The position numbers and the translations under genes are program-made. A stretch of 64,000 nucleotides of DNA from Carposina sasakii (taxonomy: Eukaryota > Arthropoda > Insecta > Lepidoptera > Carposinidae): the NCBI GenBank assembly GCA_014607495.2, contig CP053167.1, positions 5,766,001 to 5,830,000 on the forward strand. Direction: 5' to 3'. Shown here in pieces: positions 25,410 through 36,522 of this stretch (positions within the stretch are counted from its first letter, which is position 1; every line of letters starts with the position of its first letter). Below the pieces are notes generated by a model, which was given only the letters and a program-made list of their open reading frames with translations, was not told the DNA's origin and did not search any database.

Positions 25410-26236
25410 CTGTTTGCCAAACGGTAGGCTGGTTAGTACGTAACTTGCAAAAGAAAACCCAAATGTAGACGCGAAAATTATTAATGAGTGACATATTATG
25501 TGTGGCGTCCACCCATGCTCCTACTCGTTCCACACACTCACAATTTTCGCGATCGCTTCGCTTTGTATTTGTCTTGGTAAGTGATCTTATGACGAAGTTC
25601 TATATAAAGCACTTAAACATTTACTATTACGCATTTATTTGTCGTATAGATCAGCAGGATAAAGTTCGTCCCATAATATCAGTTTGTAGCGTTGCTAGGT
25701 TGATCAAACTCTCTTATAATACCTCCTCTTTGCGAATACTCCATGGTCTGGCTTAAGTCCGGCTGACAGGACCAATGTTGCACACGTTATAATGGCTGAC
25801 GACAATGGCGCTAATGTCAACGTAATTTCACACTATTTTCATACATGTCCATTTAATTACATAATACTCAGTATGTCATTTTAGAACTACCACGTAATGT
25901 GGGTAGGTGGTAAAGATAGGAACTTATACAGTTGTTAGGCAAACTGTCGTCAAGTTGTTTTGAAATGTCGACAGTGGCGACACCCATGATGTGTTGTTCA
26001 ATGTAAGTTCCTTTTCACTTCTTTAAGTTGTTTATTACTTATATTGTTTTACCCTGGAGTTAAGTTCTATACATAATATAATTATGAGTGGTGTGTAACT
26101 AAGTATTCTTAAGATGTTCTTAGTAAACGGTGAAAGAAGTTTCTAAAAGAGTTATGACTTATTTGTATAGATTTGCATGTCAGATATGACGAAATATGTA
26201 GAACGTTTGCTGTAAATACAAATAATAACATGTGTA
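25410..26236. other. No recognisable gene
   Basis: A 90-codon frame (25484-25756) contains a GGTAAGTG donor-like site near 25575 but no recognisable motif. Treated as unsupported. Confidence 0.35.
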
Positions 26237-26238
26237 TA

Positions 26239-26620
26239 CAGAGTGATTTTTGGTCGTCAACGTTCCCGAAAACTACGGAATGTCCTCATCATCACGATAA
26301 TTTTTCTCCATTGAAGCATACCTGGGAAGTGTCTGGTTTCCAAAATATTAGGGTCCAAAGTTGAGTAAATAAACTGCGTTTTTCTGCATAAATGCACATT
26401 ACCGCGTGTAGCAAGATTTTTCACGAGAAATAAATAATATATGTTTATGATAAAACTAGTATAAACACTGGACACTATAAATTTCGCCCGATCAATTAAT
26501 TTTAAAAAAAGTTTCAAAAAAATTTACATCTTTTCCCAGCATTTTTTTTGCATAAACTTACTTTATTTTATGTATAGAGTACGTACCCTTCGTTAAGGGT
26601 GGCAACGAAAAAACACCCTG
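26239..26620 (+). mobile_element. Family M mariner-type MITE, copy 2
   Basis: 382 bp with ends CAGAGTGATTTTTGGTC and ...AAAAAACACCCTG, flanked by TA at 26237-26238 and 26621-26622. It includes the internal block ending in GTATAGAGTACGTACCC that copy 1 lacks. No transposase. Confidence 0.75.
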
Positions 26621-26639
26621 TATAATAACAATATATCTC

Positions 26640-26832
26640 CGTTAAATATTTAATTGTATCAGGCGTCACTATTCGGAAGTATACCTATAAATTTCCATTG
26701 AAGGTTCACCCACCACCGGCGATCTGGCGTTGCGACTGTAGTGTCTTGTGTTCGTGACCATGAGTCGGCAGATCCGAGGGTCAGCAGAGGGTGTAGGGCC
26801 CGGTGGTGGGCGAACCCTCGATGGAAATAATA
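26640..26832 (+). repeat. Family H hairpin repeat, copy 1
   Basis: AATTGTATCAGGCGTCAC and ATTCGGAAGT lead into a hairpin. The left arm 26693-26719 (TTCCATTGAAGGTTC then CCCACCACCGG) pairs with the right arm 26800-26826 (CCGGTGGTGGGC then GAACCCTCGATGGAA). The interior carries GTCGGCAGATCCGAGGGTCAG, conserved in copies at 36913 and 48896. Non-coding; origin unknown to me. Confidence 0.7.
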
Positions 26833-27484
26833 TGTCTATCAGCAAGTAGAGCCATTAGGACAATAAAACAGATTGGTTATGTCAATTTATTGTTGTTATT
26901 TAATACTATAAGGATGTCTATTCCAGTTGTAAATTATATTACTTTATTATACTTTAATATTCATCTATAGTCATATAAAATCGGGTGTCAAGGCTGAACT
27001 CCAATGAAGCAAACATGATATAGGTACCTAATGATTAAATTTATTAATCAAATTCATAATTTGTTGTTTTGATATTATTTCGATATGGCAAAATAATATT
27101 CTGAAATTAATTACATATATCTATTATTTTTTTTATTTAAGGGCAAGTATACAAGAATCGATTGACATATCGCCTCTTTACAAGAATAACGTGATATCTC
27201 ATAAAGCAGTGGTTTATAAAATATCGAGTAATTTCATGATTACTTGATATTTTATAAGATACATATTATAAAAAATATATTTTAGTGTTGCATCGCAATC
27301 ATTGTATAACTTCAAAAAAATCCGCTTGAGTCAAAAATAAGATAGAAGTAAGGTATGAAATAAATAAACATATAAAGTAGTTTCAAATAAAAATATGCAA
27401 ATTGGTTCCACAAAGTTATTAATAAAGATAATGACCGCTATTTTCGTATTTCAATGACATCTCTAAGCTATTGTAAAACCTATC
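26833..27484. other. No recognisable feature
   Basis: AT-rich, with homopolymer runs; nothing recognised. Confidence 0.45.
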
Positions 27485-27565
27485 CTTGAGTGACCACATA
27501 AACTTTGACCTTAGGCTGGTACTTAGTTCATTTTGGTTAAGTCCGGAAAGCATCTTTAAGGCCAC
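27485..27565 (+). repeat. Direct repeat R1, copy 1
   Basis: Starts CTTGAGTGACCACATAAAC, then TTTGACCTTAGGCTGGTAC and GGTTAAGTCCGG. The same order recurs 700 bp downstream at 28185 with scattered substitutions. Could be an old local duplication or two members of a dispersed repeat. Confidence 0.6.
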
Positions 27566-27812
27566 GAACCACCTGCTAGCGATTGACCACACCACGGAGA
27601 TTAAGGGAAGGAGGTCTAATAACGTTTACTTGAGCAGTTTCGTCGATTCACACCGCCTCATTTAATCGTAAGCTAAAAATTTGTTTTACCTATCCCTTTC
27701 TGTTTTTGCCATTTACATTACGAATGCAGAGGGACAGACCGATAAGTATGCTAATAATAATTAGTATAATTATCCAATACTTCTATACGTAACAAATGTC
27801 TGATTAACGTTA

Positions 27813-28023
27813 ATATACATACATACATATAATCACGCCTTTATCCCTTATGAGGTAGGCAGAGCACCAAGGGCCGACAGAACCACATGGTGCCACTTCT
27901 GATCAATTTTGAGAGTATAGTTGAGATGTACAAGTTCGGTCAGTAGTGACAGATGGTCAGCCCATCGCCTACAAAACACCAAGACCCTCTTGTCCCTCTA
28001 CTGACTTGTATAGTATGCCCGGG
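27813..28023 (+). repeat. Family P repeat, full copy
   Basis: ACATACATACATAT, then CTTTATCCCTTATGAGGTAGG, CAGAGCACCAAGGGCCG, CCATCGCCTACAAAACACC and GACTTGTATAGTATGCCCGGG. About 210 bp with both ends visible, matching 35139-35347 and (inverted) 54300-54505. Confidence 0.65.
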
Positions 28024-28184
28024 AAGAAAAGGAGCTTTTTAGAAATTTAATATATGCATATGTATTAAAAAATTAAGGCGAAAAATTATTTGTCTGCATA
28101 AAATAGTAGTTTATATATCATTAGATACCTATAAATTTTCAACTGTTAATTTAAAATAAGTTTTCTTCTTAAAGATAAGATCCA

Positions 28185-28262
28185 CTTGAGTGACCACATA
28201 AACTTTGACCTTAAGCCGGTACTTAGTTAATTTCGGTACATCCGGCGACCATCTCTAAGTCA
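28185..28262 (+). repeat. Direct repeat R1, copy 2
   Basis: CTTGAGTGACCACATAAAC, TTTGACCTTAAGCCGGTAC and a TACATCCGGCGACC region. Pairs with 27485-27565; the family P insertion lies between the two. Confidence 0.6.
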
Positions 28263-28492
28263 AGGTGAGGTTTTTGTGGTCAATAAGGACCTGTTGAGAA
28301 CTGGTATGGAAAGGTCAGACCGACAAAGATGACAACTTTAATCGACCACCAGATCTGATAAAACACGAATATTTTAAGGATTGCCAGTATTTTTTTAATT
28401 TTATTATGACTAAGAAATAATATAAAAATGAATCGCTGAATGTGTTACTAAGCACAAATCTCGAGAACAGCTGAACTGATTTCGCTAATTCG

Positions 28493-29516
28493 TTTTTAGG
28501 GTTCCGTACCTCAAAAGGAAAAAACGGAACCCTTATAGGATCACTTTGTTGTCCGTCTGTCCGTCCGTCTGTCAAGACCCTTTTTCTCAGGAACGCGTGG
28601 AGGTATGAAGCTGAAATTTATATCAATTACTCAGGTCTACTGTCCCTTGAAGCTGTGAAAAAATCAAACTTCTAAGCCAACGCAATCAAAAGATACAGCC
28701 GTTTATGCCGCAAATTTTCGACACTTGCAAGGGAATCAAAACCTACAGGGTGCTTCCCGTGAACTCAGAATCTTGAAATTTGGTACGAAGCAACGTCTTA
28801 TAGCATAGATAAAGGAAAAATTACGAAAACCATAAATTTTTAGTTACATCACATAATATATTTTTTTTAAATAATTTTAAACTTACTACCCATTTCCTCA
28901 TAAACGCGTAGAGGTATTAAATTGAAATTCATACCAAATACTCAGGTCTATAATACCTTTAAGCTGTAGCAAAATCAAACTTCTATGTCAACGCAATCAA
29001 AAGAAACAGCAATTTAAGCTGCATATTTTGAAACTCGCAAGTACTCGCAAGGGAATCAAAACCTAAAGGGTACTTCCAGTCGACCTAGAATCTTGAAATT
29101 TGGCATGAAGCAACGTTTTATAGCACACATAAAGGAAAAATTCCGAAAACCTTAAATTTTTAGTTACATTACAAAATATATATTTTTTAATAAATATAAA
29201 CTTATTACTTTTTTCCTCATGAACGCGTAGAGCTATCAAGTTGAAATTCATATCAAATACTTAGATCTAATTGCCTTTAACCCGTGAAAAAAAAAAAATA
29301 TATAAGTCAACGCAAAAACGCAAAATGTACTTTTGCGTTTTGCGTTTTTGCGTTGACTTATAATTATTTTTTTTCATTGTAATGTTATGAATTTCATTTT
29401 GCAATAAAAATACCATAGTTATGACTCGATTGTCGTAATGAACGAACTTTGTAAACCTTGCAGGTTTGTACGGAACCCTCGGTGCGCGAGTCCGACTCGC
29501 ACTTGGCCGGTTTTTT
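28493..29516 (+). mobile_element. Family C composite repeat, copy 1
   Basis: Begins with a short hairpin (GGGTTCCGT...ACGGAACCC), then CCGTCTGTCCGTCCGTCTG. Three internal tandem units of about 315 bp follow, starting CTCAGGAACGCG (28586), CTCATAAACGCG (28897) and CTCATGAACGCG (29216, partial). It ends with CGGAACCCTCGGTGCGCGAG, TCCGACTCGCACTTGGCCGG and a T run. The copy at 49953 is nearly identical outside a swapped central block. This is a familiar lepidopteran non-autonomous repeat; I cannot name its class. No ORF of note. Confidence 0.7.
29301..29362. repeat. 25-bp-arm perfect inverted repeat inside family C copy 1
   Basis: The arms 29301-29325 and 29338-29362 are exact complements (TATAAGTCAACGC...AAAA / TTTT...GCGTTGACTTATA) with a 12-bp loop. 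Copy 2 of family C has unrelated sequence here. Confidence 0.85.
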
Positions 29517-30045
29517 AGAATATTCTTTGAAGTACGAGGATGATTCTAACGGAGGGAAAATTTAAAAAAATTGCTTGAAAACAGAACACTTTTCTATAGC
29601 GGCCGCCCATGACTTTGTCCAAGTGAAAGGGGATTATACCCGTCCAAAGCCGGGGCCTATTCCTAGTTTATAATAATAATTTTATTGTCACTTTTTTTAT
29701 AAATCTTTTGTGGAAGAAATATCTTTTAGATTTAGGCACGCCTTTGCATCATTGTCATATTAATTAGCATGGCACTAACCCAGCAAATAACTTGTAATTC
29801 AAACTAGAGCATGAACTTGCTGCTGCCTAAATTCGAGACAAAATTACATGCCCTACTGCTCAGTTCCATATTTGTATAGGTCTATGAAACTACTGCAACG
29901 AACATTAAACGGAATTGTAACGTAATCGCTTCGCTTGGAGCGCTGTTTATGTAGGCGATAACGTAACGATCGCTTTTCGATATTTTTGCTGTGACCCTTA
30001 TTCCTTTGCCGAAAGTATCGTCAGAGCGCCTTCATTTATAGGCGA
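29517..30045. other. Mostly unrecognised, with a repeat fragment
   Basis: A fragment at about 29603-29670 (GCCGCCCATGACTTTGTCC, CCCGTCCAAAGCCGGGGC) resembles families Z and A. The remainder shows nothing recognisable. Confidence 0.4.
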
Positions 30046-30252
30046 CTAGTGGACGCCCGCGACTTCGACCGCGTGGACTGCAGAAAAAACAAAATGTCTA
30101 AATTATCCGGGATAAAAATATCCAGGGTATCAGCTAACTCCATACCAAATTTTATTAAAATCGATCTAACTATTTTTACGTGAAAGAGTAACAAATATAC
30201 ATCTATCCATCCATACTTACAAACTTTCGCGTTTATAATATTATTAAGTAGG
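30046..30252 (+). repeat. Family Z repeat, full-looking copy
   Basis: ACTAGTGGACGCCCGCGAC, TTCGACCGCGTGGAC, GGGATAAAAATATCC, ATTTTATTAAAATCGATC and CATCCATACTTACAAACTTTCGCG. This dispersed repeat is common in Lepidoptera and resembles a LINE/SINE 3' region read backwards (minus: TAATAATATTATAAACGCGA). A 99-codon minus frame across it is not a gene. Confidence 0.6.
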
Positions 30253-30604
30253 ATAACGCAACGATCCTCTTTTCGATACTTATGTTTCCTGTGACCCTTA
30301 TTCTTTTGAGAAAATTCATTTTTATATGGCAACACGTTCTAGTAGCTCGTGTACTCTCATACTGTTTACTCTACTATTCCACTGTTTGCTGTCGCACAGT
30401 TTTGTAAGACTATCCACTAAGTAATTGCCAAACGGTCAGAGATGCTAAACAAATTAATATGCACATATTAGGCAATATTGTGACAGTGACTCAACTGTGA
30501 CAAGGAAAAACTATGTTACGTACTCTTGTCTCTGGTTTTGATCATTTTTTATAAGTAAATCTCTAGCATAGAGTAAAGCAGCACCTATCCGAGTCTGTCC
30601 ATGT
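30253..30604. other. No recognisable feature
   Basis: AT-rich and without recognisable motifs. Confidence 0.45.
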
Positions 30605-30833
30605 GTATCGTACTCGTAATAGGCGAAAGAAAGGTTTCCGGGAGGTGGACAGCAGCACCTCCCGTCGACAACATAGTCCGAAAGTCACACTGCGGTCACC
30701 AACCCAGGCCCAGCGTAACCATAACGTAACTATAGTTACTAATGGGCGAAAACCCCCCTTTGGCAGTAGCCTTATGGCGTGCCCTGGGGGAAGCCCACGT
30801 CCAGCAGTGGACTGCAATAAGCTGATGTGTGTC
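30605..30833 (+). repeat. Family L repeat
   Basis: Near full length: GGTTTCCGGGAGGTGGAC, GGTCACCAACCCAGGCCC, AAAACCCCCCTTTGGCAG, GGCGTGCCCTGGGGGAAGCC and CAGCAGTGGACTGCAATAAG. The 83- and 90-codon frames on both strands are by-products of this GC-richer repeat. Confidence 0.65.
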
Positions 30834-31631
30834 ATCGCAAATCTAGTTCTTTAAGTCATAATTTCAAATCATTGTATTTATATTATTAATTCTTAATAAA
30901 TAGATGTTCTATACCTATGCCTGTAAGTAATATTATTATTTTGAATAATATTATTTTTCAAAATCTCCTATTTACAGTAGGTAAACATTAATAATATCAT
31001 CATCATGATCATTTTATTTAAATTTTTTCTACAAAAAATCTCAAAAAATTCTACAAACCTTATGTCGAATAATAAACGAAAGTAGGTAATGTGGATGTTA
31101 CCTGAAACAGTAAAAAATAAAACATGAGTATTGTTAAGTTATGTTTAAAATTATGGCAAAAGTTGTTATAAACTCAAAAAGATAATATAAAATTACGTAT
31201 TTCCGACGATTTATGAAACATTAATGAGATTATTTAAATATATTTTTAACTCATTACCGATTAAAATTTAAAACTAAACGTTGCAAATAAATTATGTGAA
31301 TATTACTAAAATTTTCTCCTTTGTCTTTGGTATTGGGTAAGAATTTTTATGTTCCTAGACAATGTGTATTGTGATGTATGACAATGCCGTTTAATTAATT
31401 TGTTAATATAAAATACAATATGACATTATAGTTTTTGTAGTCTTAACTTCCGATAGTCTAATCTTAATTTGTCTAACTCTATGTTCATTTATTATTAACT
31501 TATGTACTTAAAAGTAGGTAGGTACTCATTTCCCTTATGTGTTTTAAATGTATAAAATGCATGCCAAATTGGGTAAATCCTTTTTTTGTAATTTACGTGG
31601 TAATATAACATAATATATTATAATATATAAA
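30834..31631. other. No recognisable feature
   Basis: Very AT-rich; nothing recognised. Confidence 0.45.
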
Positions 31632-31835
31632 ATGCCTGCCCGTGGGTATCATACAAGGCGATTAAGGGTTTCCGGGAGGCTGACAACATAGTCCGAAAAT
31701 CACACTGTGGTCACCAACCCGTCTGCCCAGCGTGGTGACTATGGGCAAACCCCCCTGTGGCAGTAGCCTTGTGGCGTGCCTTAAGGGAGGCCTACGTCCA
31801 GCAGTGGACTACAATAGGCTGAAAAAGAAGACGAA
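31632..31835 (+). repeat. Family L repeat
   Basis: ATGCCTGCCCGTGGGTATC, ACAAGGCGATTAAGGG, CCCGTCTGCCCAGCGTGG, GTGGCAGTAGCCTTGTGGCG and AGCAGTGGACTACAATAGGC, ending in a GAAAAAGAAGACGAA tail. A short internal segment after GGGAGGC is missing relative to 1969. Confidence 0.65.
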
Positions 31836-32690
31836 TTTTAAAATTAGAAGCTTAGTCATTCTCTCAGGCGATAAGCTAACTCAATGAACATTTACTACCT
31901 ATATATTCGCGCTATACAAAACGTGGCTGTACGATCTCCTTATGATCCAGCAATTCTATCTACTTTCTCGAATAAAGGTGTAGCTATATGTATGTTTTTA
32001 AACATGTTTTTTATTGATCTACGCAAGAAGTCGTCCGTAATCAAACGTTTTAGTTTAAAAGTCGCGCGTTGATGTCTTTTATATGACACATTCATAATTT
32101 TGTACGTTATTGTTATTAAAATCAGATAACGCCTCTGTATACGGGGTTTTAGTATACATACATATTATATATGTATATACATTTAAACATTATTAACACT
32201 CTATAACATCAAAAAGTTGGACTTTATCTGCAAAACATAAATTTAACTATAAATATATTAATCTAAAATTAACCTGATAAAATGCAAAATTCCAAGTCAA
32301 AATCTATTTCGATAATCTGCATATGTAAATAAAAATAGTTAACGGTTCAAAGTTTATGCCCTTTTCGTCCATTTTTCAAGTAACCTAAACCTTACGAGTG
32401 CAACAAACTGAGTTACGTTGTCACTTTCGCTTTTAACTTAGAATTGACGTGTGAAGCGAATCACATGTACCTATTTGTTTTGACTGTAACATATTGATAG
32501 TTAACCAATTTTCCACTTACTTGCCTAAGCTTAAAGTATAAATTGTATAATCGTGTATAGTCGTGTACAGTCGAGAACACATGCAAAATGTATACGATAT
32601 TTTTAAATTTAGTTTTGTTTTAGGACTAAAGGTATACTTAAAGTGGTTCTCGCTGGCCTGTTACATGAAGGCATATTTGAACTTTTGTAC
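31836..32690. other. No recognisable feature
   Basis: AT-rich with short ORFs only. Confidence 0.45.
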
Positions 32691-32961
32691 AGGGGGGCAA
32701 TTCTTGAAATTTTTTGAGCTGAAACGCAACCACTAACGAACCGTTAACGAAACGTGGTGCGAAGCAATATATACTTACCGGTTGAGTAATAGGGTATATT
32801 TTAGCACGCATAGGTCTCGAGTATGATAGAATAAAATCACATATCTGTCTCGTGCTGAAATGTGTCTTATACGTCACCGTAAAGTAATTATTGCTTTGTT
32901 CTGAGCGTCTACAACGGTTCCGTTTCGGCTTCGTTCCAACTCGAGACTTCGAGAATTGGCT
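32691..32961 (+). mobile_element. Family G MITE, copy 1
   Basis: The ends are GGGGGGCAATTCTTGAAA and, inverted, GCCAATTCTCGAAG. A 12-bp CAATTCTYGAAA-type terminal inverted repeat is shared with 44682-44955. The interior (AACGCAACCACTA, CGTGCTGAAATGTGTC, ACGTCACCGTAAAG, CGGTTCCGTTTCGGC) is well conserved between the copies. No transposase. The overlapping 124-codon minus frame is not conserved as a frame in the other copy. Confidence 0.6.
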
Positions 32962-34101
32962 CTCTGATATAAGAAAACATTTTTGGCTACAATCACAGGA
33001 ATGCGAAATCAATTTAGTAGGTAAGTTCTAGTCGCCTACGACATCTTTTGCGTTCACTTTACAAATCATGTTTTCCCCGCTGAGACTCTAAAAAACAATA
33101 TGTTTTCTAATTTCTGCTTTGTTAAAAGAAGTGACGAATTTCAGTTCGTTTCTTTAAAACTCGATGATAGTGTGTATATGTGAGGAGATTTAGAGAAAGG
33201 ATTAAAGCCTTAAAGCTTAAACGATATATTGGACCCGCTAGGTGGCGCTGCGATATGGTTCTAACTAGTGTAGCTGCAGAAATATATTTATTTAGGCTTA
33301 CCAACTATGTATACATATTACATTCCAAAAGATATAAAACATTCCATCACAAATATATACATAAATTATAGGCGTGCACAACATTCATTATTTTTACGTC
33401 TTACATTAAAAAGTGAATAAATCAAAATTATAACCTGAAATAAATACAATAATAGTGGTCAGATAATATAAGCATTAATAGATTTCTTAATAATATATAT
33501 ACTGTCGGAAAAAATGTCGTTATCACAGTCTTTATGAAATTCATTGTACAGGGAGCATATTGCTGATAAAGGAAAATGACAGCTGAGTTTACGATAACCT
33601 GACCAAAAGAGGTTTATAGTTGCACAGACGAGCAGAAGCTCTCGGCACACTTAACAATATATCAGATACCAAAAGAGAGCTGTCAACACTTTCCTCGAGA
33701 ATACCGTGAAGAAAAGTTAAAATTAAGAGTTTTCTGCGGCATACATTTATATAACCCGTGAATGCCCAAGTATGTATATTAACAAAGAGCCTACATTTAT
33801 TTATACATTTCTAAGCGTTAAATATATTAACTATTACACAATAAGGTATTTTCTTACCCAATGCTATTTATGTTAACTAAAATGTATAGAATTTCATCAA
33901 ATATTTTGTTGCGAGTTGCCACAAAGGTCGAAACTAAATATATCTATTTTGTACCTTTCTGCGTAAACTAATTAGTATTAATAGGTTTTATATTCATTTC
34001 GATTTATTTACCTATGTTATAGCCAAAATAATCGATAAATCAATGTGGTACAAGTATAAACAAAACCATTAATATCACTGCATCAATAATTATAATTAGG
34101 G
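32962..34101. other. No recognisable gene
   Basis: ORFs of at most 63 codons. CGCTAGGTGGCGCTGCG near 33235 resembles a short motif common in insect repeats. Otherwise nothing. Confidence 0.4.
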
Positions 34102-34539
34102 GTATTTAAAATTAGTGCTCAGTGGTAAGAGCGCTGGCACGGAATGCAGAAGTCGTGGGTTCGATTCCCACCCGGGTGAGGAATTTTTTACATTTCTTTA
34201 TTAATAATTTTATAGTATATAATATCTTGACTAAGATAAAAACACTTCTCCATAATATAATCCGTTAGGATATGGTTGATCGTTTCATCATTAAAACATT
34301 GTGCTGAGGGATTCAGCTTTGTTTGCCGAGATTTGGCTTATGTATAGCTATCGGGATGAAAAATAATGTTTCCAATAATGTAATTTCAAAAAGAGATGGT
34401 AAAATTCATTATCCGAGTAATTGACCCGGTGCTAAGTGGTAAGAGCGCTGGTACGGAATGCAGGTCGTGGGTTCGATTCCCACCCGGGTGAGGAATTTTT
34501 TCCATTTCTTTATTAATAATTTTATAGTATTTAAAATTA
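34102..34539 (+). mobile_element. Dimeric family T SINE with 13-bp target duplications
   Basis: GTATTTAAAATTA occurs at 34102-34114 and again exactly at 34527-34539, bracketing a 412-bp insert. The insert has two tRNA-like blocks. The first is at 34115-34180, starting GTGCTCAGTGG, with B box GGTTCGATTCC at 34158-34168. The second is at 34423-34490, with its B box at 34470-34480. Each is followed by GAGGAATTTTTTnCATTTC and TTTATTAATAATTTTAT. A ~210-bp linker separates them; its 3' half matches the 5' part of the element at 1725. Neither block can be a normal tRNA, because the stems are incomplete. Confidence 0.75.
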
Positions 34540-35138
34540 TTCATTAATTATGATACTATTAGCTTTTTAAAGAATATTATATTAGGTATTACTTAATTTT
34601 AAATATGACATTTGAAAGAAATTACAACTGCGAGCTAAATTTATATAAACGAATTTATAATGATCAAAATATTATTACGTTGTAAACGACTTGATTTCTC
34701 ATTATTTGTAACGTTGATGTAATAAAAGGTTATATTTTTATCTGCAACTAACCTTTAGAGTTTAACATTTGCATATCGCAAATAGCAAATAATAACAGAG
34801 ATGATTTGAAGTATAATTATATAGATTGTTCGGATCTAGAGAACAAATTGGTGTCTAGCGTCTAGAGTGCATTTTATCAAATACTTCCTTTGGAAGATGG
34901 CGCTAGTTACGCCGTGTATGACTATATTATCCATGTAACTGCATATAAAAAACTTTAGTTCCGAAATCATACACGAGTATCTACGAAGCGGACTCTAGTC
35001 TGTATATTATAATGTAATGAGTAATAGACTAACGGTGATTTATTCTAGTGATATAACCCTCGGTTCATCTTAATAGTAATAAAGCATGGGCATATTCGGA
35101 ATATCTTGTATGCAGCTACGTTAAAGCAATGGTATATT
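34540..35138. other. No recognisable feature
   Basis: AT-rich; nothing recognised apart from AGATGGCGCTAG near 34896. Confidence 0.45.
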
Positions 35139-35347
35139 TACATACTATAATCACGCCTTTATCCCTTACGGGGTAGGCAGAGCACCAAGGGCCGATAGGA
35201 CCGCAGGGCGCCACTTCTGACCAATTTTGAGGGTATAGTTGAGATGTACAAGTTTGGTTAGTAGTGACAGGCGGTCAGCCCATCGCCTACAAAACACCAA
35301 GACCCTCTTGTCCCTCTACTGACTTGTACAGTATGCCCGAGAAGGTA
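35139..35347 (+). repeat. Family P repeat, full copy
   Basis: CTTTATCCCTTACGGGGTAG, GCAGAGCACCAAGGGCCG, AGCCCATCGCCTACAAAAC and CTTGTACAGTATGCCCG, in the same order as at 27813. Confidence 0.65.
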
Positions 35348-35515
35348 TGCTAGGTTCATAGTTCTTTATCCCCAAAGAGTTTTCACCAAAAAGCCTATAA
35401 AGTCTCACCTAGTAAGGGGTGAACCTATCGCCGCGTTTGTTACTGTGAATTTGCTTATATTTGTATAAATGCCGAGGTTTTATCGGATACGAGTATTCTA
35501 AGTTTATTTGGTATA

Positions 35516-35775
35516 CAGGATTTAACAAAAAGGGCATGTTAAGCGAAAAGCTATGTAAATAGCCCACTGTAGAGAACCTATCCACAAAATTTGAGACTCG
35601 AAATCTCATGTTTATTTTTCAAGATTGTATGAAAATTCCTGAGATATTTAAAAATTCTTCATACTATCGTGAAAAATAAACATGTAATTTCATGTCTCAA
35701 ATTTTGTGGATAGGTTCTCTACAGTGGGCTATTTACGTAGCTTTTCGCTTAACATACCCTTTTTGTTACACCCTG
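35516..35775. mobile_element. Fold-back MITE (260 bp), mariner-like ends
   Basis: Two arms of about 118 bp (35516-35633 and roughly 35658-35775) are near-perfect reverse complements around a ~25-bp AT-rich loop. The termini are CAGGATTTAACAAAAAGGG and, inverted, CAGGGTGTAACAAAAAGGG. TA flanks both ends (35514-35515, 35776-35777). The CAGGGTG/TA combination points to Tc1/mariner mobilisation. A 66-codon minus frame is incidental. A diverged fragment lies at 9651. Confidence 0.8.
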
Positions 35776-35777
35776 TA

Positions 35778-36488
35778 TAACGGAGCATATGAAGAGGATA
35801 GGAAATACTTAAATCTTTATGTACAATCGATCACAGTAACTACATAAATATAACGGCTTATAAAGTAAATGGTTACAGTATAATAAATCTTCGTATTAAT
35901 GTTATTACATAGTTTACTTGGACAAAGTCGCGAGCGGGCACTAGTTTTACTTGAAGCTCTCACGCTCCAGGCGCAATAGAATCGATTTTGCAATCGATAT
36001 GAAGATGATATCGATTAATCGAATTACAGGTTAGTATAGTGTAGAATATGAGGAGCTGGCGAACAGAACCGGACTTGTCCACTACTATTCAAAAGATGTT
36101 TTTTTTTTCGAATCGTGATGTCTTGACCTAGTTTCGTCGATCCCTGTTAATATTTTCACCCAAAACCGGCTAGATCTAGAACTAATCCACCGACATATCC
36201 TAATGCAATGTAATACTATTAGTCTCCTTCATATACTGATATTAGTTTTTTAGCTACCGTGTAAAATTTATTTTCGTGGACTAATCCGGTTTTGTTCGCC
36301 AGCTCCTCATATATAATTGCTGTGTATGATATGTTTGTCATGTCGTCATATACGTACAGCCTTGGCAATTTTAATGTAAACATTTTAGGTTTGCAATACC
36401 TGATGTTTGCAATTTGAATCTGTTACCGTAAATTGATGTTTATGCAATATTTCTCAAAATAAACAGCTATTTTTAAAGTTTGCTTAGT
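35778..36488. other. Mostly unrecognised
   Basis: An inverted family Z fragment (GGACAAAGTCGCGAGCGGGC) lies at about 35919-35945. An AGGAGCTGGCGAACAGAACC region near 36050 and its inverse GTTCGCCAGCTCCTCATAT near 36293 form inverted ends about 250 bp apart, suggesting another MITE (about 36047-36312). No gene. Confidence 0.4.
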
Positions 36489-36521
36489 GTGCTGATGCAA
36501 GGCTCCACTAGAATACACCAC
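36489..36521 (+). repeat. Family S 5' fragment
   Basis: GTGCTGATGCAAGGCTCCAC and TAGAATACACC match the start of the family S repeat at 54001. It directly abuts the MITE that follows. Confidence 0.5.
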
Positions 36522-36522
36522 T

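Noticed and set aside
25484..25756. 90-codon frame with a GGTAAGTG donor-like site, possible host exon
   Set aside because: No homology is recognisable, no acceptor pairing was found and no conserved motif is visible.
32638..33012. 124-codon minus frame
   Set aside because: It lies across a family G MITE, and the second copy at 44682 has stops and indels in the same frame.
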